From positions 1 to 64,000 of the forward strand of contig NZ_FPEH01000019.1 in the NCBI RefSeq assembly GCF_900117425.1: 64,000 nucleotides of DNA, in the 5' to 3' direction. Shown here one piece after another: positions 17,505-24,576 of the stretch. The notes beneath the pieces were generated by a model, which was not told where the DNA came from, did no database searches, and saw only the letters and a list, made by a program, of their open reading frames with translations. This stretch comes from Novosphingobium sp. NDB2Meth1 (GTDB lineage Bacteria > Pseudomonadota > Alphaproteobacteria > Sphingomonadales > Sphingomonadaceae). Both the position numbers and the translations under genes were made by a program. How positions within the stretch are numbered: position 1 is the first letter of the stretch; the number at the start of each line of letters is the position of its first letter.

Positions 17505-17945
17505 TCAGGCCTTGCGGAAGTTGGGCAGAACCCAGCCGTCCTGGATTGAAGTCCATTCAACGGAGACTTTCATGCCGATGTGCACGTCCTCGGCATTGCA
17601 GCCGGTGACATTGGCGTTGAGCCGCGCGCCCGGTGCCCCATCGAGATCGACGACCACTGGGACGTAGATGTAGTCTTCGCCATTGGCAGGGTTCTTATTG
17701 CACACGACATAGCTGAACACGGTGCCTGTGCCCGGCAGCGCCGGCCAGTTGACTTCCTGGCTCGAGCATTCGGGGCAGTAGGGCGATGGCGGCATGCGGA
17801 AATGGCCGCATTTGGCGCACTGACATGCGGTGAGCTTGTGTGCCTTGGCCGCTTCCCAGAAGGGTTCGGTGTTGGGGTTGGTTGAGATGCGGATCTGGTC
17901 GCCCGGCAACAGCTTTGCCGGACCATAGAGAATGGGCTCGCTCAT
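17505..17945 (-). CDS. DUF35 / OB-fold zinc-ribbon protein
   Basis: A 146-aa two-part protein: a rubredoxin-like zinc ribbon (Cys43-x2-Cys46 and Cys57-x2-Cys60) followed by an OB fold. In steroid side-chain degradation such proteins (ChsH2 type) form a complex with Ltp2-type thiolase homologues and support retro-aldol C-C cleavage. The partner gene starts upstream and its stop lies 2 bp from this ATG. This makes a pair of the same type as at 40305-41884 and 50934-52540. Confidence 0.85.
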   Translation of the reverse strand: MSEPILYGPAKLLPGDQIRISTNPNTEPFWEAAKAHKLTACQCAKCGHFRMPPSPYCPECSSQEVNWPALPGTGTVFSYVVCNKNPANGEDYIYVPVVVDLDGAPGARLNANVTGCNAEDVHIGMKVSVEWTSIQDGWVLPNFRKA

Positions 17946-17947
17946 GC

Positions 17948-19165
17948 TCAGGCGCTCCTCAGGATCAGGCTGGAGACGGGAAGCGAAGCCGGGCCGCCCG
18001 AAACAAGCGCAAACTCGGCATCCTTGACCTGGTTGATCGCGGTGCCGCGCACTTGCTCGACCCCTTCGACGATATGGGTCATGCCGATGATATAGGCTTC
18101 GTTGAGATTGCCGCCGTGGGTGTTGACTGGCACGCCGCCGTTCACGCCGCCCTGCGTTGCCGCATCATAGCGGATCTTGCCGGCAAGAACGTAGTCGTTG
18201 CCCTCGCCCTTCTCGCAGAAGCCGTAGTCCTCCAGCTGCATCAGCACCATCGGGCTGAAGTGATCGTAGATCAGAGCGACATCCATGTCCTTGGCCGAGA
18301 GGCCGGACTGCGCCCAGATGCGGTCAGCGGTGAACTTGTGGCCGGAGCTGGCGAAGTGCGGATCGGGCATGCCCATCCACGCAAAGGCCCGGCCCCATTC
18401 GCGCTGCCCGCCATGCGCGCAGGCATGGACCACCGCCGGCTTGTGGCGGCAATCCTTTGCGCGGTCCATCGTGGTGGTGATCACCGCCACCGCGCCATCG
18501 GTTTCAAGACAGAAATCGAGCCGGCGCAGCGGATCGGCCAGCATCACCGAGGCATCGTACTCCTCCTTGGTGAGCGGCGCCTTGCGTACCGCCTTGGGGC
18601 GGTTGTGGGTGTTGGCGCGGGTGGCCATCACGATCTCGCCAAAAGCGTCCTGCGTCGTGCCGTAAAGATGCATGTGCCGCCGCGCGAGCACGCTCATCAA
18701 GTGGCCCGGGCCGACCAGCCCAGAAGGCTGGAGGAAGCTGTTCTCCGGGCTGGGAGCCGCCGCGCCGAACACCACGCCGAGCCGGTGCTGCGGCAATTGC
18801 TGCAGCGCCATCAAGGTGACGACGTACTTGCAATCCTCGTTCATCAGGCCTGCGGTCGCGAGCCCGATTGCACCAGGGCAGCCGCCGCCGCCGCTCGTCA
18901 GCGTGGCCGAGAACGAGATGTTGGGCATGCCCAGCGTTTCCATCAGGCTCGCCGTATCGAACTTGTCGAGATAGCCCGCACCTGCGGTCGAATAGTAGGC
19001 GAAGCCGTCGATGTCCTTGATCGAAATGCCGGCGTCGGCACAGGCCTTGAGGATCGCCTCTCCTGCCATGTCATTGATCGTGCGGGGCCAGCTCTTGCCG
19101 CGGACGTAATAGTCCGTCGCGCCAACCCCGACGATCGCCGTCTTGTCCTGGTTTGCCCAAGGCAT
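17948..19165 (-). CDS. Thiolase-like lipid-transfer protein (Ltp2-type aldolase candidate)
   Basis: A 405-aa thiolase-fold protein without the classical thiolase cysteine set. It has ALIYDHFSP and VNTHGGNLNEAYIIG, which I align by eye with the two active-site tyrosines known from Ltp2 aldolases. The expected role is retro-aldol cleavage of a side-chain beta-hydroxyacyl-CoA in complex with the DUF35 protein encoded next. It is the most divergent of the three Ltp copies here; the others share VNTGGG and LHxxG instead. It is the first gene of a minus-strand unit, with element A just upstream. Confidence 0.82.
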   Translation of the reverse strand: MPWANQDKTAIVGVGATDYYVRGKSWPRTINDMAGEAILKACADAGISIKDIDGFAYYSTAGAGYLDKFDTASLMETLGMPNISFSATLTSGGGGCPGAIGLATAGLMNEDCKYVVTLMALQQLPQHRLGVVFGAAAPSPENSFLQPSGLVGPGHLMSVLARRHMHLYGTTQDAFGEIVMATRANTHNRPKAVRKAPLTKEEYDASVMLADPLRRLDFCLETDGAVAVITTTMDRAKDCRHKPAVVHACAHGGQREWGRAFAWMGMPDPHFASSGHKFTADRIWAQSGLSAKDMDVALIYDHFSPMVLMQLEDYGFCEKGEGNDYVLAGKIRYDAATQGGVNGGVPVNTHGGNLNEAYIIGMTHIVEGVEQVRGTAINQVKDAEFALVSGGPASLPVSSLILRSA

Positions 19166-19190
19166 GCTTCGTCCTCTCGCTCGATTCCAA

Positions 19191-19205
19191 GTTATATAAC
19201 TAAGT
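19191..19205 (+). promoter_or_regulatory. Operator-like element A, copy 3
   Basis: GTTATATAACTAAGT, 26 bp upstream of the Ltp2-type gene (minus strand) and about 60 bp past the end of the GntR gene. It includes a perfect 10-bp palindrome, GTTATATAAC, and the ATAAC-N3-GT core. Confidence 0.6.
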
Positions 19206-19265
19206 GGGATATGACAGGTCGAACTGGTTGTCCAGTGTTCTGCTCAGCCGCGCAGAATCGACCGG

Positions 19266-19979
19266 TTATGCCTGCTGGTCGGTCGCTTCGAGCCAGTCCG
19301 CCAGCGCGGCCGAACGGCGGCGCATCATCAAGCGGGCCACGTCGCCATCCCGGTCGAGGATCGCCTGGCACAGGCCGTGCTGCAGCTTGCGGGCCACGTC
19401 GCGTTGTTCCGCGGTCTGGTAGAGAGTGGTGCCCTGCTCTTCCATACCGAACGAATAGCCGATCGCCATGACCAGCTCGATCGCCGGATTGCCGCTCATC
19501 CGCGCGAGCAGACGGGCCACTCGTGCTTCGGCGACGATAATTGCGCTCGGGGTATCCGCTTCGTCGATCGTAAGGGCGAACTGGACGAGCTTTTCGCGCA
19601 GGTCCGCATCTTCACACTGGCAGGCAAGGCCTGCGGCTTCTTCGGCGACCAGACGGCTGACCGCGATGATATCGAGCAAGGTCGCTCCCTTGAGCCGCAA
19701 ATAGCGTGCAAGGGTCCGGATAGCATCTTCTGCATCGGGCCGGCTGGCATAGAAGCCGCCGCGGATTCCGCGCCGCACGCTGATGAGCCTGTCGTTCTCG
19801 GCAATCTTGGCGGCTTGTCGCAGGGTTGGCCTGCTGATCCTGAGCCGGAGCAGGAGTTCGTCCTCCGAGCCGATGAACGCGCCGTCTTCGCGCGCCAGGC
19901 TCAATTCGGCAAGCTCGCGCGCGGTGCGCACCACGAGCGTCTCGGCTTGTCCTGTCTGCAGCATGTCACCTCCATTCAA
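19266..19979 (-). CDS. GntR-family transcriptional regulator (FCD type)
   Basis: A 237-aa regulator. A winged-helix domain (about residues 15-80) includes SRPTLRQAAKIAENDRLI and RRGIRGGFY. It is followed by an all-helical ligand-binding domain of FCD/FadR type. Such proteins commonly repress catabolic genes and respond to an acyl-CoA or acid. The gene is divergent from the amidohydrolase at 20081, and an element A copy lies in the shared 101-bp promoter region, so it may control that gene and itself. An ATG 15 bases in is an alternative start. Confidence 0.85.
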   Translation of the reverse strand: MNGGDMLQTGQAETLVVRTARELAELSLAREDGAFIGSEDELLLRLRISRPTLRQAAKIAENDRLISVRRGIRGGFYASRPDAEDAIRTLARYLRLKGATLLDIIAVSRLVAEEAAGLACQCEDADLREKLVQFALTIDEADTPSAIIVAEARVARLLARMSGNPAIELVMAIGYSFGMEEQGTTLYQTAEQRDVARKLQHGLCQAILDRDGDVARLMMRRRSAALADWLEATDQQA

Positions 19980-20031
19980 GATATCTCTTTATAGAATCCA
20001 CATCCTCAGTCCAGCAAAACTCTTGCGCTGA

Positions 20032-20050
20032 CTTGTATAACTAGGTACTT
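20032..20050 (+). promoter_or_regulatory. Operator-like element A, copy 4
   Basis: CTTGTATAACTAGGTACTT, 31 bp upstream of the amidohydrolase start at 20081 and 53 bp from the divergent GntR start. The core TATAACTAGGTA is intact. Here the element points toward its gene, unlike copies 1-3, which argues against it being a simple -10 promoter box. Confidence 0.6.
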
Positions 20051-20080
20051 CTTTCTCATAATCGAATCGGGAGAAAGCAC

Positions 20081-21199
20081 GTGAAGCCTTTCGTTTTCAG
20101 CGCCGACAGCCACATCATGGAGCCGCCTTCGATCTTTCTCGATGGCCTGCCCGCCAATCTGAAGCGCCACGCCATCCACAGCCGCAAGGAAGGGGACTTC
20201 CTGATCACCGGCACCGAGGACAAGATCATCTACCGCCTGCGCGTGGGCCAGCACCGAGAAAAGGCGCTCGGCGACAACGAGCGCAAGGGTATCCGCGAGA
20301 TCCCCGGCCGGCTGGAAGACATGGAGCTGGAAGGCATCGACGCCGAAATCTGCTTCCCGAGCCTGGGCCTCTGGCTCTACGCGCTCGACAGCGCCGAGGC
20401 GGAAGCCGCATCGGCGCGGCTCTACAACGATTGGAACAATGAGTTTCTGGGCGGCCACCCCGAACGCTTCGTGCGCTGCGGGATGCTGCCGGTGCTCGAT
20501 TTCTCGAACACGGTGGCCGAACTGGAATACCTCGCGTCCAAGGGCTTCACCGCTGCGATGCTGCCTGCGGTGACCCTGCCAAACCTCCCGAAATACAATG
20601 ACGAGAAGTGGGACGTGGTGTTCGCCAAGGGTGCGGCACTTGGCATCGTCTTCGTCATGCACACGGGCACCGGTCTTGAATCCGTGGTCATCGAGCGCGG
20701 CCCGGGCGCGGGGATCATCAACTACACCAACCAGATGATGGATGCCGAGCAGAGCGTCATGTACCTCGTCGCCGGCGGCGTGCTCGATCGCAATCCGGGC
20801 GCCAAGGTCGCCTTCATCGAGAGCGGCGCCAGCTGGCTGGTCGCGCTGGCGGAGCGCATGGACGAGGTCGAGGAAGCGCACGCCAAGTTCGTCTTCCCCA
20901 AGCTCTCGCGCCGCTGCAGCCAGATCATCGACGATCAGGTCTGGGCGAGCTTCCAGCATGACCGCGCGTGCATCACTGCCGCCGCTGCCGGCCTTCCCGG
21001 CGCGAAGAACGTGATGTGGGGTTCGGACTACCCGCATGCCGAGGGTACTTTCCCGATCAGCCGCCCGATCCAGGAACAGCTTTTCGAGAACCTCGATGTG
21101 CCCGAAACGGTGCGCAATGACATCCTCGGGCTCAGCGCCGCGCGGCTGTTCCGCATGGAACCGGTGGTGCACACCTCGCCGGTCTACCAGGCCGCATGA
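20081..21199 (+). CDS. Amidohydrolase family 2 (PF04909-type) TIM-barrel hydrolase
   Basis: A 372-aa metal-dependent TIM-barrel protein related to ACMSD-type decarboxylases and hydrolases. Metal-site motifs are SADSHIMEPP near the N-terminus, VFVMHTGTG in the middle and WGSDYPHAEGTFP near the C-terminus. Possible reactions are decarboxylation, or hydrolysis of a cyclic beta-diketone or lactone-like intermediate. A paralogue is at 23185-24426 and a more distant one at 49485-50798. The ATG follows GGGAGA. The next gene, a fused ACAD, starts 61 bp downstream and is probably cotranscribed. Confidence 0.82.
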   Translation: MKPFVFSADSHIMEPPSIFLDGLPANLKRHAIHSRKEGDFLITGTEDKIIYRLRVGQHREKALGDNERKGIREIPGRLEDMELEGIDAEICFPSLGLWLYALDSAEAEAASARLYNDWNNEFLGGHPERFVRCGMLPVLDFSNTVAELEYLASKGFTAAMLPAVTLPNLPKYNDEKWDVVFAKGAALGIVFVMHTGTGLESVVIERGPGAGIINYTNQMMDAEQSVMYLVAGGVLDRNPGAKVAFIESGASWLVALAERMDEVEEAHAKFVFPKLSRRCSQIIDDQVWASFQHDRACITAAAAGLPGAKNVMWGSDYPHAEGTFPISRPIQEQLFENLDVPETVRNDILGLSAARLFRMEPVVHTSPVYQAA

Positions 21200-21260
21200 A
21201 GGCGGGGCGGGGCCCGATCACGGCACCGCCACCGCGCTGATCCTGGGGGGCGAGGCAGCC

Positions 21261-23045
21261 ATGGTCCATCTCGGCCTGAGCGGCGAGCAGGAGGCGATGA
21301 TCGAAACGGTCCGCCGCGCGCTCGCCGATCGCGGCGCGCGCGGCGCCGATGAGGTCCTGCGGGAGCTTGGCATTGATGCCCTGATCGAGGACGGCGGCAG
21401 TCTCTTCGATGCCGCGCTTGTGGCAGAAGCGGCCGGACGCGCGGGCGTAATCGCCTATCCCGAGGAACGCATCCTGATCGCGGCCGCCTGCATCGGCATC
21501 GCGACCCGCGCGCTGGAAGACGCGGCCGCCTATGCTTGCGAGCGGGTCGTGTTCGGAAGGCCCATCGGCGAATACCAGGGCGTGGCCCACGCGCTCGCCA
21601 ATGTGATCACCGAGGTGGAGGGCGCGCGCCTGCTGATCTGGCGCGCCATCGCCGCGCGCGCAGAGCAAGCGGCGGACGCCGCTCCCCTGGATACGCAGGC
21701 CTTCTGGTGGGCCGCGCGCAGCGTGATCCCCGCGATCAGAACCGCGATGCGCACCTTCGGTGGTTATGGCGTATCGGAAGATTCGCCCCTGCCCGCGCTC
21801 TATCTGGCGGCGCGTGCGGCGCTGCTGCAGTTTGGCGATCCTGATCGCCTGCTCACCGGCCCGCTTCGCGAGCTCGCGCCGATCGGTTCCGTGCCGATCA
21901 GCTTCAGCCCGGATGCCGAAGCCGAAGCGTGGCGCGCGCGGACCGAAGCGTTTCTTGCTGCCCATTTTACCGAGGCCGACAAGCGGGCCTTTGCCGTGAG
22001 CCTCGACAACCACATTCCCGAGCTCCACCGCAAGTTGGCCGATGCGGGGCTGCTGTTTCCGGACTGGCCGGAGGAATGGGGCGGATCGGGCGCGTCGGCG
22101 CTCGCAACTTCTGCGGTGCACCGTGCGCTCACCCACGCGGGTTGGCCGATCTCGGTGCTCGTTGTGTCGGATTCGATCGGCAAGCTGCTCATGCTGTTCG
22201 GCACTCCCGAGGCCAAGGCGGAAATCCTGCCCAAGCTGGCACGCGGAGAAGCGCTGGCCTGCCTTGGCCTGTCCGAACCAACAGGCGGATCGGACGTGTT
22301 CGGCGCAAAGACCCGGGCGGTCCACGATGGTGAGCGCTGGATCGTGAATGGGCAGAAGGTCTTCACCACCAGCGCCCATATTGCCGACTACGTGCTGCTG
22401 CTGTGCCGTACCGAAGGCGGGCTAACGTTGTTCGTGGGGCCGCTCGGCAGCCCCGGCACAGGCGGTTTCGATCTGGCCCCGGTGCAGACCTTTGCCGGCG
22501 AGCGCACCAACATTACCTTTTACGCAGATTTCGCGGTGCCGGACCGGTACTTGCTCGGCGAGGCCGGACGCGGCACCAAGGTACTCGCCGCGACGATGAC
22601 GCTCGAACACAATCAGGGTGACTATTATCTGGGCGCGCTCGATCTTGCTCGCAGCGAGCTGCATTGCGGGCTCGATGCGTTGTTTTCCCTTCCGGGCATT
22701 GGCGAGAATGCGCCCGCCATCAGGCTTTCCCTTGCCCGCCTCGATGCGCATATTGCCCTGCTCGAATGCCTGTCGATCCGCGCGATCTGGGCGGGGCATA
22801 CTGGTCAGGGGCAGCGCTGGTTCGGTCCGATGTGCAAGTTGTTCGGCACCGAGAGCTGGGCCTCCTGCAATGCCGAACTGGTCGAGCGCTTTGCCCCCTA
22901 TTCGCTCGACCGCAGCATCGCGGCGCTGGCGGCGGTGGAATCCGAAGCGCGGAGCGGCATTCAGGCGACAATCTACGGCGGCACCAGCGAAGTGCAGCGC
23001 AGCGTGATCGCGGAGACCCGGCTCGGCTTGCCGCGCAGTCGTTAA
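21261..23045 (+). CDS. Fused double acyl-CoA dehydrogenase
   Basis: A 594-aa protein. Residues 1-205 resemble only the C-terminal part of a beta-type ACAD (FGRPIGEYQG at 98-107, RTFGGYGVSED at 164-174). A complete ACAD begins near residue 219 and has LSEPTGGSDVFG, FTTSAHIADY, TLEHNQGDYY and the C-terminal YGGTSEVQRSVI. The layout is beta-remnant plus alpha in one chain, comparable with the large FadE34-type enzymes of actinobacterial steroid degradation (about 700 aa). The start ATG follows a GGGGGGCGAGG ribosome-binding site. A fusion may replace the two-gene heteromers seen elsewhere in the window. Confidence 0.85.
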   Translation: MVHLGLSGEQEAMIETVRRALADRGARGADEVLRELGIDALIEDGGSLFDAALVAEAAGRAGVIAYPEERILIAAACIGIATRALEDAAAYACERVVFGRPIGEYQGVAHALANVITEVEGARLLIWRAIAARAEQAADAAPLDTQAFWWAARSVIPAIRTAMRTFGGYGVSEDSPLPALYLAARAALLQFGDPDRLLTGPLRELAPIGSVPISFSPDAEAEAWRARTEAFLAAHFTEADKRAFAVSLDNHIPELHRKLADAGLLFPDWPEEWGGSGASALATSAVHRALTHAGWPISVLVVSDSIGKLLMLFGTPEAKAEILPKLARGEALACLGLSEPTGGSDVFGAKTRAVHDGERWIVNGQKVFTTSAHIADYVLLLCRTEGGLTLFVGPLGSPGTGGFDLAPVQTFAGERTNITFYADFAVPDRYLLGEAGRGTKVLAATMTLEHNQGDYYLGALDLARSELHCGLDALFSLPGIGENAPAIRLSLARLDAHIALLECLSIRAIWAGHTGQGQRWFGPMCKLFGTESWASCNAELVERFAPYSLDRSIAALAAVESEARSGIQATIYGGTSEVQRSVIAETRLGLPRSR

Positions 23046-23184
23046 AAGTATCTTTTATTGATAAAGATCGTCCAAAAATCCGATATTTTGACGCTCATCA
23101 AATATATTAGATACCTCTTTTGACAATCTGCTCCGGCAAGGCGGCGCAACGGACATGCGCCGTCCGTGGAAGAGGAACCCTGCC
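23046..23184. promoter_or_regulatory. AT-rich intergenic region with inverted repeat
   Basis: A strikingly AT-rich 70-base stretch in otherwise GC-rich DNA, upstream of the amidohydrolase at 23185. GTATCT (23048-23053) and AGATAC (23109-23114) form distant inverted copies. TATTGATAAAGAT (23056-23068) resembles, in reverse, sequences near 19983 and 32131. It probably holds the promoter and a regulator site. Element A is not present here. Confidence 0.4.
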
Positions 23185-24426
23185 ATGACCGAGAAACTTC
23201 GCCCCTTCGTTTTCAGCTGCGATGCCCATGTCGCCGAACCGCCTGACTTGTTCGTATCCCGCATGCCCGCACACCTGAAGGACTACGTGATCCACGGCGA
23301 GGTGCAGGGTGACATCCGCATCACCCGGATCGGCGAGCAGGTGATCCTCAAGATCAACACCAATTTCCACACCCACAAGACCGGTGAGGGCGATGCCGCA
23401 TTCAATGCTCAATCCGGGGCCCAACCCGGCGCAGAAAAGGCCCCGGACCGCTCCTGCACCGATGCGGCCGACAACTTCGTCTCGGACTGCGCGGTCGATA
23501 CCAAGCGGCGCGGCGCGCGCGATCTTGATTTGAGGCTCGCCGATATGGACCGGGACGGGGTGGATGCCGAACTGGTCTTCCCCTCGCTCGGCCTGATGCT
23601 GCCACGCATTGCCGACCGCGAAGGGCAGCGCACCGCCTGCCAGATCTGGAACGACTGGGCCTGGGACTATTGCGCGCCCGTGCGCGGCCGGCTCATCCCC
23701 GCCGCGATGATCCCCTGCATCGATTTCGATGATGCGCTTGCCGAGTGCGAGCGTGCGGCCGCAAAAGGCTTTGCCGCCTTCTGCTTGTGGGAAGGGCTCA
23801 ACAACTACAACGATCCGCGCTGGGATCCGATCTTCGCGCTGGCAGGAGAGCTTGGCATTCCGCTGGTGTTCCACACCGGTGTCGGCAACATCAACATCCG
23901 TGCGCTCAAGGGCCCGGGCGGCGCGCTGTTCAACTACACGCGTCAGATGAACGATGCGGTGGATGTGATCACCCAACTGGTCGCTGGCGGCGTGCTCGAT
24001 CGCAATCCCAAGGCGCAGATCCTGTTTGCCGAGCACAGCGCCGGCTGGCTCTGGGGCCTCGCGGAACGGATGGACGAGGTCTACAACGGCCACGCGCCCT
24101 CGATCAGTCCCAAGCTCTCGCGCCTCCCCAGCCAGATCGTGCGCGATCAGGTGCACTGCGCGCTGCAGAACGATGGCAACAGTTCGATGGCGATCCGCAA
24201 GGGCGTCGGCATCGATGCGCTGCTCTTCGCCACCGACTATCCCCACGCCGAAGGGACGTTCCCCTTCTCGAAGCAGGTGATCGACGCGCTTGTGGCGGCC
24301 AACCCCGATGTATCGACCGATGAACTGGTCGCAGTGCTGGGCGGCAATGCGGCAAAGCTGTTCAAGCGCGCCAACCTGCAGCCGCAGGTCGACGCGCGGC
24401 GGACGGAGCTGATGGCCGCAGCCTGA
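23185..24426 (+). CDS. Amidohydrolase family 2 (PF04909-type) TIM-barrel hydrolase
   Basis: A 413-aa paralogue of the protein at 20081. Motifs are FSCDAHVAEPP, VFHTGVGN and FATDYPHAEGTFP. It has an extra loop of about 40 residues after residue 60, with acidic and Cys-containing sequence (DRSCTDAADNF). The start at 23185 is preferred over an ATG 30 bases upstream because GAAGAGGAA precedes it at proper distance. A strong intrinsic terminator follows the stop codon, so this gene ends its transcript. It could hydrolyse or decarboxylate a ring-derived acid; the substrate is unknown. Confidence 0.82.
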   Translation: MTEKLRPFVFSCDAHVAEPPDLFVSRMPAHLKDYVIHGEVQGDIRITRIGEQVILKINTNFHTHKTGEGDAAFNAQSGAQPGAEKAPDRSCTDAADNFVSDCAVDTKRRGARDLDLRLADMDRDGVDAELVFPSLGLMLPRIADREGQRTACQIWNDWAWDYCAPVRGRLIPAAMIPCIDFDDALAECERAAAKGFAAFCLWEGLNNYNDPRWDPIFALAGELGIPLVFHTGVGNINIRALKGPGGALFNYTRQMNDAVDVITQLVAGGVLDRNPKAQILFAEHSAGWLWGLAERMDEVYNGHAPSISPKLSRLPSQIVRDQVHCALQNDGNSSMAIRKGVGIDALLFATDYPHAEGTFPFSKQVIDALVAANPDVSTDELVAVLGGNAAKLFKRANLQPQVDARRTELMAAA

Positions 24427-24446
24427 TCACCGTCGCGCGCACGACC

Positions 24447-24477
24447 AAGCCCCGCCGGACCGGCTCCGGCGGGGCTT
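24447..24477 (+). terminator. Rho-independent terminator after the amidohydrolase gene
   Basis: Thirteen-base arms AAGCCCCGCCGGA and TCCGGCGGGGCTT surround a five-base loop. The 3' arm and the following bases are T-rich (CTTCTTCTTT). It lies 20 bases past the stop of the gene at 23185-24426 and faces the convergent TonB-receptor gene. Confidence 0.85.
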
Positions 24478-24503
24478 CTTCTTTGCCCGATCGCGCCACA
24501 GAA

Positions 24504-24541
24504 AAGGGCGGACCGCCACCGGCCCGCCCTTCCCGTTTCAT
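24504..24541 (-). terminator. Probable terminator of the TonB-receptor gene
   Basis: Eight-base arms AAGGGCGG and CCGCCCTT, with further GC pairing inside. On the minus strand the stem is followed by TTTCTG. It lies 35 bases beyond the TonB-receptor stop codon, back to back with the plus-strand terminator at 24447. Confidence 0.65.
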
Positions 24542-24576
24542 CATTCATCCGGGCCGCCGCAGCGACCGCGGGGCCC

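Noticed and set aside
17501..17560. TTG start giving the tandem CoA-transferase 20 more residues
   Set aside because: Those residues lie inside the DUF35 gene and precede the conserved domain; GTG at 17500 follows the DUF35 stop directly.
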